NCBI GenBank assembly: GCA_900177435.1
Contig: FXAI01000001.1
Span: 351,588 to 415,587 of the forward strand
Direction: 5' to 3'
Origin: Alteromonadaceae bacterium Bs31
Lineage (GTDB): Bacteria > Pseudomonadota > Gammaproteobacteria > Pseudomonadales > Cellvibrionaceae
DNA length: 64,000 nucleotides
Part shown: in pieces, positions 55,736 to 64,000 of the stretch
Position numbering within the stretch: the stretch's first letter is position 1
Layout of the letters: every line of letters starts with the position of its first letter
Notes under the pieces: model-generated
Seen by the model: only the letters and a program-made list of their open reading frames with translations
The model's database searches: none
Told to the model about the DNA's origin: nothing
Translations under genes and position numbers: made by a program

Positions 55736-57463
55736 TTACATGCGCTCCATGGTCTCAATTCCGAGCAAATCCAGCCCTTGCTGAAGAAACTCCGCAACGG
55801 CCTTACTCAAGCTTAGGCGGCTATTTTTAGTGTTCTCCGCTACGCCCTCTTTAAGAATCGGGCAAGCTTCATAAAAACTCATAAACAAGCTGGCGAGATC
55901 ATATAAATACGTGCAAAGAATATGCGGGTAGGCTTCGATTCCCACCTGTTCTAAAACCTCGGAAAACTGCATAATCTTCAGGGCAAGGGCTTTTTCCTGC
56001 TCCGCATGCAGCGCAAGAGGCGCGTCAAAACTTTCCATATCTATTTGAGCATTGCGAAAAATACTTTTTACACGAGTGTAAGCGTACTGTAGGTAAGGGC
56101 CGGTGTTCCCTTCAAAGCTCAGCATGGAATTCCAGTCAAAGACATAATCGTTAGTGCGTGTTTTACATAAGTCTGCGTACTTCACTGCGCCTATGCCGAC
56201 TTTACGCGCTATGTCGGCGGCTTCCTGCTCACCGATATCGTCATTGTTTTTAATAACCTTCGCTGCACGCTCCACTGCCTCTACCAGGAGCTCTGCCAGC
56301 TTAACGGTGCCACCGCTGCGTGTTTTAAAGGGCTTGCCATCGGAGCCCATCATGGTGCCAAAAGCATGGTGTTCCAGGCTTGTCCAGTCGTTTACAAAAT
56401 CCGCTTTTCTGGCAAGCGTGAAGACTTGTTGCATATGCAGAGACTGGCGGGCATCGATGAAATATAAAATGCGGTCAGCTTTCAGTTCATTGACACGATA
56501 ACGTATGGCTGCAAGGTCTGAGGTGGCGTAGAGGTAACCGCCATCTTTTTTCTGAATGATAACCGGGCTCGGTTCGCCATTTTTGTCCGCCAGTTCCTGT
56601 AGAAAAACCACTTTGGCACCATCGTCAATAACCGCGAGTTGTTTCTCTGTGAGCTCTTTAACAACGGGTGCCAGATCATCGTTATAGGCGCTTTCACCTC
56701 GGACGCTATCCGCCGTTAAAGTCACATTCAGTGCACTGTAAATGTCTTCGCTATGTTTGAGAGAGATCTCTTTGAATTGCCGCCAGAGCCTTAAAATATT
56801 GTTGTCACCGGCTTGCAGCTTTACCACATAGTCACGCGCTTTGTTGGCAAATTCGGTGTCTGCATCGAAGTGCGCTTTTGCTCGCTGGTAAAAACCCTCG
56901 AGGTCTTGCAGTGCAAGTTCCGGTTTTTCCCCTTCGCCAAGGTGTGCTTCCAGCTCGGCGATTAACATGCCGAATTGTGTGCCCCAGTCGCCTACATGAT
57001 TTTGCCTAATCACCTTGTCGCCGCGAAATTCCAGTATGCGCGCGATGGCATCTCCGATAATGGTTGAGCGCAAATGCCCTACGTGCATTTCTTTGGCGAG
57101 GTTAGGCGAGGAATAATCAATAACAACTGTCTGTGGCTCTTCACTCTTTTGTGATGCTTGGGGAGAGCATGCTCGTAACTGGTCTGCGAGCCAGTCATTG
57201 GCGAGGTGAATATTGATAAAACCAGGACCAGCAATTTCTACCTTTTCTGCTATTCCCGCCAAATCGAGATTGTTCACAATACTTTGCGCCAGTTCTCGCG
57301 GGTTTGTTTTCATCGCTTTGGCGGCAGACATCGCGCCATTGGCCTGGTAATCACCAAAGCCGGCTTTTTTAGCGATAGCAACATGTGGGCTGAAATCATT
57401 GGGAATTCCGGCGTCTGACATGGCGCTTCGGATACGTTCCGCGAGCAAGAAGCGAATATTCAT
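55736..57463 (-). CDS. argS: Arginyl-tRNA synthetase
   Basis: The 575-residue class I synthetase has the N-terminal Arg-tRNA-specific domain, the HIGH-type motif [17 protein letters not shown], and [17 protein letters not shown] near the C-terminal domain. I chose the ATG at 57463 ([11 protein letters not shown]). The length matches E. coli ArgS. Confidence 0.96.
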   Translation of the reverse strand: MNIRFLLAERIRSAMSDAGIPNDFSPHVAIAKKAGFGDYQANGAMSAAKAMKTNPRELAQSIVNNLDLAGIAEKVEIAGPGFINIHLANDWLADQLRACSPQASQKSEEPQTVVIDYSSPNLAKEMHVGHLRSTIIGDAIARILEFRGDKVIRQNHVGDWGTQFGMLIAELEAHLGEGEKPELALQDLEGFYQRAKAHFDADTEFANKARDYVVKLQAGDNNILRLWRQFKEISLKHSEDIYSALNVTLTADSVRGESAYNDDLAPVVKELTEKQLAVIDDGAKVVFLQELADKNGEPSPVIIQKKDGGYLYATSDLAAIRYRVNELKADRILYFIDARQSLHMQQVFTLARKADFVNDWTSLEHHAFGTMMGSDGKPFKTRSGGTVKLAELLVEAVERAAKVIKNNDDIGEQEAADIARKVGIGAVKYADLCKTRTNDYVFDWNSMLSFEGNTGPYLQYAYTRVKSIFRNAQIDMESFDAPLALHAEQEKALALKIMQFSEVLEQVGIEAYPHILCTYLYDLASLFMSFYEACPILKEGVAENTKNSRLSLSKAVAEFLQQGLDLLGIETMERM

Positions 57464-57593
57464 AGAGTTTTTACAGTTGTGGTTCAAGGAAGCGGGATTG
57501 TAACGGCAAGGGTGATAGATGCAAGTTAGCGTATGCCATAAAGCACAATATCCTGTAGCAGACTAAACTTGTCTCAATAAGTGGAGAGAAAAT

Positions 57594-58385
57594 ATGCTTG
57601 AAGCCGAACATATCAGGGTAGAGCGACAGGATGCCGGCCTATACATCCACCTCAATCGGCCCGAGAAGAAGAACGCCCTTAGCCTTGCCATGTACGAGCG
57701 CATGACAGCGCTGCTTGGCGAAGCAGAGAGCGATGCAGCAATTCGGGTTGTGGTGTTACAGGGCGTTTCTGGCTGCTTTACCAGCGGCAATGACCTGGCA
57801 GATTTTGCTCAACTGGTTTCCCGGCCGGAACAACTCGACAGCCCTCAAAACCCGATTTTGGCTTTTATGAACGCCCTTGCTCGCTGCAGCAAACCCATAG
57901 TGGCTTTGGTGGACGGTGTGGCGGTGGGTATTGGTACAACCCTGCTACTGCACTGTGATCTTGTTTACTGCAGTGCTCAGGCCAGCTTTTCTCTTCCTTT
58001 TGTCAATTTGGGCCTTTGTCCCGAGTACGCCAGTTCGCTACTGATTCCGAGACTGGCCGGGCATGTGAAAGCTGCAGAATGGTTGATGCTGGGTGAAACT
58101 ATCAGTGCAGAAGAGGCTGGCCGTTTCGGCCTGGTCAACGCTGTGGTGAATGACTTGGACACATACTCACAACAAAAAATACAGCGGCTTGTGCGACAAG
58201 CGCCTGAAGCTGTTCGCGTCTGCAAGCGATTGTTGAAGGCAGAAACCAAGGTTCTGGTGGAGCAAAGTATGACGACTGAGATTGAAGATTTTAAAAAAGC
58301 GCTTGCTGGCCCGGAGTTCGCTGAGGCGGTGGCCGCATTCTTCGAGAAGCGCGAGGCGAACTATAGCGAGGCGAACTATAGTTAG
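57594..58385 (+). CDS. Delta3,Delta2-enoyl-CoA isomerase-like crotonase
   Basis: The 263-residue crotonase-fold protein has the oxyanion loops SGCFTSGNDLADF and VDGVAVGIGTTLLLHCDL. It lacks the first hydratase glutamate (Phe136 in LPFVNLG) and has Glu144 in LGLCPEYASS, as in eukaryotic ECI2-type isomerases. That argues for moving a double bond from position 3 to 2 in unsaturated fatty acid oxidation rather than hydration. The C-terminus carries EANYSEANYS, from a 15-bp tandem duplication at 58351-58380. The next gene is a dienoyl-CoA reductase-like enzyme, which fits. Confidence 0.8.
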   Translation: MLEAEHIRVERQDAGLYIHLNRPEKKNALSLAMYERMTALLGEAESDAAIRVVVLQGVSGCFTSGNDLADFAQLVSRPEQLDSPQNPILAFMNALARCSKPIVALVDGVAVGIGTTLLLHCDLVYCSAQASFSLPFVNLGLCPEYASSLLIPRLAGHVKAAEWLMLGETISAEEAGRFGLVNAVVNDLDTYSQQKIQRLVRQAPEAVRVCKRLLKAETKVLVEQSMTTEIEDFKKALAGPEFAEAVAAFFEKREANYSEANYS

Positions 58386-58451
58386 CGCCTGTATTCAGGC
58401 TTCCAGTCGGTAATTACCGGATAACTTCAATAAAAACAGTAGGAGGCAGTA

Positions 58452-59270
58452 ATGAACTTGGATTGTGGTGGTATGACGGTGGTTGTGGTCGGTGGAACCA
58501 GTGGCATTAACCGGGGTATTGCCGAAAGCTTTGCCAAATGTGGTGCACGAGTCGCTGTTGCCAGTCGAAGTCAGGAAAAGGTAGACGATACCGTTGAGGG
58601 GCTTACCGCCTTGGGCGCAGAGGCCATGGGTTTTGTTGCTGACGTACGCGATCTGCAGGCGATAAAAAATGGCCTGGCGAATGTGGCGCAAGCCTTTGGC
58701 GAATTCGATGTGTTGATTAGTGGCGCTGCGGGTAATTTCCCCGCGCTGGCCAACGGTATGTCGGCAAACGGGTTTAAGGCTGTTGTTGATATAGATCTGC
58801 TTGGTACCTTTCATGTGCTGCAAAGCGCTTACGAGCACCTTAAAAAGCCCGGCGCCAGCGTTATCAATATATCTGCGCCCCAGGCATTTTTGCCCATGGT
58901 GGCACAATCCCACGTTTGTGCAGCCAAAGCAGGGGTGGATATGATTACGCGTACCTTTGCCATGGAGTGGGGCCCTGTGGGTGTAAGGGTTAACAGTGTT
59001 GTACCCGGGCCCATAGACGGCACAGAAGGTATGCGGCGCCTCGCTCCTACGCAGGAACTTCTCACTCTCACCACTCATTCCGTTCCGCTTCGCCGCCTGG
59101 GGAGGGCTGAAGATGTGGGCAACCTTTGCCTGTTTCTATCTTCGCCTATGGCGTCGTATGTGAGCGGAGCCATTATCCCTGTGGACGGTGGTTGGTCTCT
59201 GGCTGGGGCTGCCAGCATGAGTGCAACGCTGGGTGACCTGGTAATGCAAATGGCTGATGGAGGCCAATGA
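58452..59270 (+). CDS. 2,4-dienoyl-CoA reductase-like SDR
   Basis: The 272-residue protein has a Rossmann GGTSGINRG (14-22) and GPIDGTEGMRRL, as in peroxisomal-type 2,4-dienoyl-CoA reductases. The usual SDR tyrosine of YxxxK is Val155, with Lys159 kept, which is also normal for that subgroup. It should reduce 2,4-dienoyl-CoA with NADPH. With the upstream isomerase it forms a pair for oxidising unsaturated fatty acids. AGGAGG precedes the ATG. Confidence 0.85.
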   Translation: MNLDCGGMTVVVVGGTSGINRGIAESFAKCGARVAVASRSQEKVDDTVEGLTALGAEAMGFVADVRDLQAIKNGLANVAQAFGEFDVLISGAAGNFPALANGMSANGFKAVVDIDLLGTFHVLQSAYEHLKKPGASVINISAPQAFLPMVAQSHVCAAKAGVDMITRTFAMEWGPVGVRVNSVVPGPIDGTEGMRRLAPTQELLTLTTHSVPLRRLGRAEDVGNLCLFLSSPMASYVSGAIIPVDGGWSLAGAASMSATLGDLVMQMADGGQ

Positions 59271-59331
59271 CAAGCCCGCAGGGCCTTGTTATGATCGCGC
59301 CTCTTTAATAAACATACATTCGAGAGGCCAA

Positions 59332-60198
59332 ATGTCAGCCAAAGTTTCTGAGCTGATTTTAAAATTCAGCTGTGCCGACCAACCGGGCATTGTTGCTTCT
59401 GTTGCAAGTTTATTTTCCCTGCAGGGCTTCAATATAAGAGAGTCATCCCAATTTGAGGATGTGAACACGCGCTGCTTTTTTATGCGTACCCTCCTTGAAT
59501 CTGTTGAAGGACCAAAAAGTCTTGCAGATGTTACCAGTGCCTTTCAGTCGATAGCTGAGCGCTATCAAATGACTTGGTCTCTAACGGACGGCAGTAAGAA
59601 AATGAAAGTGCTTGTTGCTGTGTCACAGTGGGGCCATTGCCTTAACCACCTGTTGAATAGCTGGAAGCGCGGCACCTTGCCAGTAGAGATCGTGGGCGTG
59701 GTGTCGAACCATGAAGAAATGCGCAAGCTAACCGACTGGTACGAAGTTCCTTTTCACTACCTTCCCATCTCCAAAGACACAAAAGCGGAGCAGGAAGGGC
59801 AAATGCTCGCGCTGATGGAGCAAACAGGAGCGGAGTTACTGGTACTTGCGCGTTATATGCAAATTCTCTCCAACAATATGTGTTCGCAATTGGCTGGTAG
59901 AGCGATCAATATCCATCATTCCTTTCTACCGGGTTTTAAAGGCGCCAAGCCTTATCATCAGGCGTATGACCGCGGCGTTAAACTCATTGGTGCTACTGCG
60001 CACTATGTTACTGCAGAACTGGACGAAGGGCCGATTATTGAACAGGAGGTGGAGCGCGTAACACACGCCAGTTCACCTGAAGAACTGGTTGAAATCGGGC
60101 GGAATATAGAAGCTGTAGTATTGCAGCGGGCGGTAAGGTGGCATGCCGAAAACCGTGTTCTTATTAATCAAAAGAAAACGGTCGTTTTTTCTCGCTAG
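59332..60198 (+). CDS. purU: Formyltetrahydrofolate deformylase
   Basis: The 288-residue enzyme releases formate from 10-formyltetrahydrofolate. It has an N-terminal ACT domain (SCADQPGIVASVASLFSLQG) and a formyltransferase fold with INIHHSFLPGFKGAKPYHQA and GATAHYVTAELDEGPI (catalytic Asn, His, Asp). I chose the ATG at 59332 after AGAGG; an upstream in-frame start overlaps the previous gene. Confidence 0.95.
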   Translation: MSAKVSELILKFSCADQPGIVASVASLFSLQGFNIRESSQFEDVNTRCFFMRTLLESVEGPKSLADVTSAFQSIAERYQMTWSLTDGSKKMKVLVAVSQWGHCLNHLLNSWKRGTLPVEIVGVVSNHEEMRKLTDWYEVPFHYLPISKDTKAEQEGQMLALMEQTGAELLVLARYMQILSNNMCSQLAGRAINIHHSFLPGFKGAKPYHQAYDRGVKLIGATAHYVTAELDEGPIIEQEVERVTHASSPEELVEIGRNIEAVVLQRAVRWHAENRVLINQKKTVVFSR

Positions 60199-60376
60199 TG
60201 AGCGCAAGCTTTTCTCCAGCCGATATTGCACCATACTAGAGTTCTTGCAGTAGAGTTGTTGAGAGCGACAAGAACTCTACTTAATCACTTTTTTACGCCC
60301 GCTATTCAGCTCTTGTTCATCTCTCCATACATAGCATCAACGGTGCCTCGATGCGATGATTTTCCGGAGGGATTAG

Positions 60377-60778
60377 ATGCTAAGAGTATTTCCTTTAGTT
60401 GTTCTCATGATGTGTAATTTTTCTCTGGCCGGCGAGTTGCAGCAGGCCTTGCATATTGATAAAGCATTGCCGGATAACACTACCTTGGAGTTTCCGAACG
60501 ACAACAAAGTGCTGCCCGATCACAGTGGCTTTGAAGTCCTTAACTATGTGTTAATGAGCAGTGAAGGCGGTGAGCGCTGGGCTGTATTAACTATACGAAA
60601 CCCATTAAGCGGTAAGCGTATTTTTGAAAACAATTACGTTATGGCGCTTTTAGCCAACGGAGAGCGTATAACACCTGAGCCCGTTTCTGTTGTGCTGGAC
60701 TCTGGTGAGACTGTGTCTGTTACGCTCAACTTCGGTATTCAGAAATTTCCCATCCTGCAACTCTATGGAAGAAATTAA
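60377..60778 (+). CDS. Small secreted protein of unknown function
   Basis: The 133-residue protein has a signal peptide (VFPLVVLMMCNFSLA) and a mature domain predicted to be a small beta sandwich. It includes EVLNYVLMSSEGGERWAVLTIRNP, VMALLANGERITP and a VSVVLDSGETVSVTLNFG segment. GGAGG precedes the ATG. It converges on the YdiJ-type gene with a 4-bp overlap. No family is recognised. Confidence 0.75.
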   Translation: MLRVFPLVVLMMCNFSLAGELQQALHIDKALPDNTTLEFPNDNKVLPDHSGFEVLNYVLMSSEGGERWAVLTIRNPLSGKRIFENNYVMALLANGERITPEPVSVVLDSGETVSVTLNFGIQKFPILQLYGRN

Positions 60779-63700
60779 TTCGTTTTAGATTGTAGCCTCA
60801 GCAGTGCCTGTAGTGGATGTAAAGCGTACTTATTATCTTCTCGCTTTATCTGGCTGCGGCAGGAATACCCGGTAGCTAATAGTTGGTCTTCACTGGTGTC
60901 TTGAACAGGCGTATGCCAGCTAAGTTGGTAGATACGTTTGGACGTTTCCAGGTTGCGGGCTTCGTGACCGTAGGTTCCGGACATGCCGCAGCAACCTACA
61001 GAAAGGATATCCAGTTTTTGCCCATAGGCTTCAAAGATATTTTTCCATAAGTCGCGCTCTTTGGTGGCGTGGCTTTGTTCGATACAGTGGGGCAGCAAGG
61101 TGTATTCTTGATGTTTTTCGGGTTTATTTTTTTTGAGTGTGGCCAGGTTGTCAAAAAGCCATTCTTGAAGAAGCAGAACCGAAGGGGCGTCTATGCTTTC
61201 CTTTGCATCCTGCAGGGCCTTAAGGTACTCGCTGCGGTAGGTATAGGTCATTGACGGGTCTACGCCCACCAGTTTTACTCCCTGCTCGCTAAAGGCATTG
61301 AGCATGCGCGCTTTTTTTTCTGCTACGCGATTGAAGCTGTTTAAAAAACCGTGCACGTGTAGTGGCTTGCCATTGGCTTTAAAGGGGGCGAGGTAGGGTT
61401 TAAAGCCCAGGCTTTCGATAAATCGAAATATATCGATAATCAGCGGTGTTTCAAAATAGCGAGTAAAAGCATCTTGTACAATAATAATCGTGTTTGCTTT
61501 TTTCTCTGCAGATAAGCGCTTAATCACGCGTAAATCTGCAATTTCAATGTTGTTCTTTTTTAGAGAAACTTTACAAAGCAGTGGGCCATCCACAAAGCCA
61601 ACGACGTTTTTAAGGAGCGTTTTAACCGGGGGGGCGGCCATTAAGGTGTTGTATACACGGGGGAGTTTGGCACACCAGGGCAGTACATACTCTAGCGTAC
61701 CCACCAGGTAGTCTTTTAGTGGTCGCATATAGCGGGTGTGGTAGAGGGATAAAAACTTACTGCGGAACTCTGGCACGTCTACTTTAATGGGGCATTGTGC
61801 CGCGCAGGCCTTGCAGGAAAGACAGCCAGCCATGGCTTCGTAAACGTTCTCGGAGAAATCATTTTTCGAGCGCCCCAAGGTACTGTTGAACAGTTTCGCG
61901 GGAAAGGCAAAGGCTGAAACCAAGGGATTAACGGGCTGTAACTCTTTTTTGATATTTACTTTATGGTCAGACAAATATTTCAGCCATGCTTTGAATAGCG
62001 AGGCACGCCCCTTGGGAGAGTGGATTCTATCTCGAGTACCTTTCCATGAAGGACACATAGCATCGCTAGGGTCCCAGTTATAGCAGGCCGCGTTGCCATT
62101 GCAATACACTGCTTCCGGAAATTGCTGCCAGGCATCTTGAGATATTTCCCGGTCTGTTTGCCCTCGGGTGGAAACTTCATCAATTTTTAGCAGTTCCACG
62201 GTGTCATCGGGGGTGGCTATTTTTCCCGGATTAAGCTGGTTGTGGGGGTCGAAGGCCGCTTTAATTCTTTGCAATTGCGGATAAAGTTCGCCAAAAAATT
62301 TTGGTGAATATTCAGAGCGCACGCCTTTGCCATGTTCCCCCCAAAGAAGACCGTTGTATTGCAGGCACAAATCAGCAACACGGTCGGAAATTTCCCATGC
62401 AATATCTTCTTGTGCCGGGTCTCGCAGGTCGAGCGCCGGGCGCACGTGTAAAACCCCCGCATCCACATGGCCGAACATGCCGTATTCCAGGTTATAGCCA
62501 TCGAGAATTTCACGAAACTCAAGAATAAAATCGGCAAGGTGTTCTGGCGGTACCGCGGTGTCTTCTACGAAGGGCACCGGGCGAGCCTCACCTGCGGCGT
62601 TGCCCAATAAGCCAACTGCTCGCTTTCGCATTGCCCACAAGCGTTTAACCGCTTTATCGCCCCATGCCACGCAGTAGCCAATCCGGCCTGCGGGCTGAAA
62701 GGTATCCGCGTCGAAATCTGGCGTGTTACCGGCGTGCGCCACATTTTCTTTTAGCAGCTCCACCAGCCCGTCAATGGCTTGCTGCAGGTAGATCTCATTA
62801 TCCCCGGTAAATTCCACCAGGTTGACGCCCTTGACCTGATCGCTATTGCTGCCAGCAAAAAACTCCTCCACCTGGTGCCAGATGAAATCGTTCATCGCTA
62901 AGGTGAGCACTTTGGAGTCGATGGTTTCTATGGAGGTGGGGTTGGCGCGCATAAGTTCTGTGGCGTCTCGTAAAGAGCTGTTAAAGTCTGAATACCTCAC
63001 CACCACCAACGCAGAGTATTTGGGTATTTGAAGCAGGTTTAATTTCGCCTCTGCAACAAACCCCAGAGTGCCTTCGCTGCCACATAAAATATTGTTTAAG
63101 TTTATTTTCCCCTGTTCATCCCTGATATGCGCAAGGTCGTAACCTGTCAGGCAACGGTTAAGGGGTGGGAATATTTCATCGATCTGCTTTTCGTGCTGCT
63201 GATAGATATCGACCAGCTCTCGGTAAATATGTGCGCTGCGATTTTCACCCTGACAAAGGGCGTCCACCGCTTCGTTTTCCAAGGCAGAGGTCTCCAAAAG
63301 AGAGCCGTCGCTGAGCAGGGTTTTAAGTGCGAGAACGTGATCACGTGTTTTGCCATAGACGCATGAGCCTTGCCCTGAGGCATCAGTATTAATCATACCG
63401 CCGATGGTTGCGCGGTTACTGGTTGATAGATCTGGTGCGAAGAACAAGCCGTGGGGCCGCAGCGCTTCGTTAAGTTGGTCTTTAACGACACCACATTCAA
63501 CACGAGCCCACTTTTCTTCCGCGTTAATTTCAAGCACTTTATTCATGTGGCGCGAAGTATCCACCACTACGCCGTCGGTGAGTGATTGGCCATTAGTACC
63601 TGTTCCTCCGCCTCTGGCACAGAGCTTCACCGGATGGAAGCGCTCTTCCGCGGCGAGGGTCATAATGATGGTCAGGTCATCAATCCCTTTAGGGAACACC

Positions 63701-63864
63701 GCGCCCTGAGGCATTATCTGGTAAACGGAGTTGTCTGTAGCAAGAGTGAGACGGTTGTTAATGTCAGCCTGTATTTCCCCCTGAAACTGGCGGCTTTGAA
63801 GCTCCTGCAGGAAGGCAAGATAGAGCGCTTGCTGCTCGAAAAAAGGGGAAAGTTTTGGAATCAT
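60775..63864 (-). CDS. ydiJ: YdiJ-type FAD/Fe-S dehydrogenase (D-2-hydroxyglutarate dehydrogenase-like)
   Basis: The 1029-residue protein has an N-terminal FAD-binding domain (CARGGGTGTNGQSLTDG, TIGGMINTDASGQGS). A GlcD-type oxidase C-terminal domain follows with GMFGHVDAGVLHVRP and WGEHGKG. Then come a 4Fe-4S segment CLSCKACAAQCPIKVDVPE and a C-terminal CCG domain (SVGCCGMSGTYGHE). Length and order match E. coli YdiJ, reported as a D-2-hydroxyglutarate dehydrogenase. It is probably membrane-associated through its electron acceptor. Confidence 0.93.
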   Translation of the reverse strand: MIPKLSPFFEQQALYLAFLQELQSRQFQGEIQADINNRLTLATDNSVYQIMPQGAVFPKGIDDLTIIMTLAAEERFHPVKLCARGGGTGTNGQSLTDGVVVDTSRHMNKVLEINAEEKWARVECGVVKDQLNEALRPHGLFFAPDLSTSNRATIGGMINTDASGQGSCVYGKTRDHVLALKTLLSDGSLLETSALENEAVDALCQGENRSAHIYRELVDIYQQHEKQIDEIFPPLNRCLTGYDLAHIRDEQGKINLNNILCGSEGTLGFVAEAKLNLLQIPKYSALVVVRYSDFNSSLRDATELMRANPTSIETIDSKVLTLAMNDFIWHQVEEFFAGSNSDQVKGVNLVEFTGDNEIYLQQAIDGLVELLKENVAHAGNTPDFDADTFQPAGRIGYCVAWGDKAVKRLWAMRKRAVGLLGNAAGEARPVPFVEDTAVPPEHLADFILEFREILDGYNLEYGMFGHVDAGVLHVRPALDLRDPAQEDIAWEISDRVADLCLQYNGLLWGEHGKGVRSEYSPKFFGELYPQLQRIKAAFDPHNQLNPGKIATPDDTVELLKIDEVSTRGQTDREISQDAWQQFPEAVYCNGNAACYNWDPSDAMCPSWKGTRDRIHSPKGRASLFKAWLKYLSDHKVNIKKELQPVNPLVSAFAFPAKLFNSTLGRSKNDFSENVYEAMAGCLSCKACAAQCPIKVDVPEFRSKFLSLYHTRYMRPLKDYLVGTLEYVLPWCAKLPRVYNTLMAAPPVKTLLKNVVGFVDGPLLCKVSLKKNNIEIADLRVIKRLSAEKKANTIIIVQDAFTRYFETPLIIDIFRFIESLGFKPYLAPFKANGKPLHVHGFLNSFNRVAEKKARMLNAFSEQGVKLVGVDPSMTYTYRSEYLKALQDAKESIDAPSVLLLQEWLFDNLATLKKNKPEKHQEYTLLPHCIEQSHATKERDLWKNIFEAYGQKLDILSVGCCGMSGTYGHEARNLETSKRIYQLSWHTPVQDTSEDQLLATGYSCRSQIKREDNKYALHPLQALLRLQSKTN

Positions 63865-63922
63865 GGATTCTGCACCTGCATAAGCAGCTATTTATAAATA
63901 TCAACGCTGCATGAACTATAGT

Positions 63923-64000
63923 TAAGCCCATGGATGGGCAGTATTCCGTATGTTTGCCAGGAGCAAACACGGTAAGCCCATGGATGGGCAGTATTCCGTA
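63923..64000. repeat. 50-bp-period palindromic repeat entering from the right edge
   Basis: A 28-bp sequence containing the palindrome GCCCATGGATGGGC occurs exactly at 63923-63950 and 63973-64000. The 22 bp between holds a second palindrome, GTTTGC-N5-GCAAAC. The array probably continues beyond the window. It does not have CRISPR-like spacing. Confidence 0.8.

Noticed and set aside
63923..64000. Start of a CRISPR array
   Set aside because: The repeat is 28 bp, but the interval is only 22 bp and itself palindromic. Only two copies are seen and no cas gene is near.

Overview
The window looks like chromosomal DNA of a marine gammaproteobacterium, most like the Cellvibrionales/Alteromonadales-type lineages. 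This is inferred from gene content: a cbb3 oxidase with its full assembly set, the Rnf complex beside metG, divergent metG/mrp, selD-selU, a YdiJ-type oxidoreductase, purU and a fused PabA-PabB. I could run no database search, so the taxonomic guess is weak.

Layout. 1-4.5 kb: a secreted zinc metalloprotease cut by the left edge, then selD and selU (selenophosphate synthesis and tRNA 2-selenouridine). 4.5-5.46 kb: no gene, ending in four dyad-symmetric repeats. 5.46-17.8 kb: about 15 promoter-poor, AT-rich gene cassettes, nearly all on the + strand, separated by attC recombination sites (RYYYAAC ... GTTRRRY with imperfect inverted arms). No integron integrase is encoded in the window, so this is an integron cassette array without a visible integrase (a CALIN) or the distal part of a chromosomal integron. 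Its cargo includes small secreted or membrane proteins, a membrane-anchored EEP phosphatase/nuclease, an ADP-ribosylglycohydrolase with a small partner, a B3-like metallo-beta-lactamase-fold protein, an ArsR/SRPBCC/membrane-protein operon, and a protein with a convincing C-terminal TIR domain.

18-29.7 kb: fetB, argG, then ccoNOQP, ccoGHIS and a TauE/SafE-like gene for the high-affinity cbb3 oxidase. ccoN is preceded by a perfect FNR/ANR box positioned like a class II activator site. Next come yajL and tRNA-Pro(CGG). 30-46 kb: gloA, a fused aminodeoxychorismate synthase, a ParA-like ATPase, the rnfABCDGE operon and metG on the minus strand, then mrp, dcd, can, sbcB and a DUF2971 protein. 46-64 kb: pyrB, an EF-hand protein, a REC-GGDEF-REC regulator, an acyltransferase, a DinG-type helicase, a zinc-ribbon membrane protein, fbp, argS, an enoyl-CoA isomerase and dienoyl-CoA reductase pair for unsaturated fatty acid oxidation, purU, a small secreted protein and a YdiJ-type FAD/Fe-S dehydrogenase. 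The right edge enters a 50-bp-period repeat.

The flanks are ordinary housekeeping and respiratory genes. The cassette array is the accessory region and holds the most unusual content, chiefly the TIR protein, the ADP-ribosylglycohydrolase pair, the metallo-beta-lactamase-like protein and a partly duplicated cassette.
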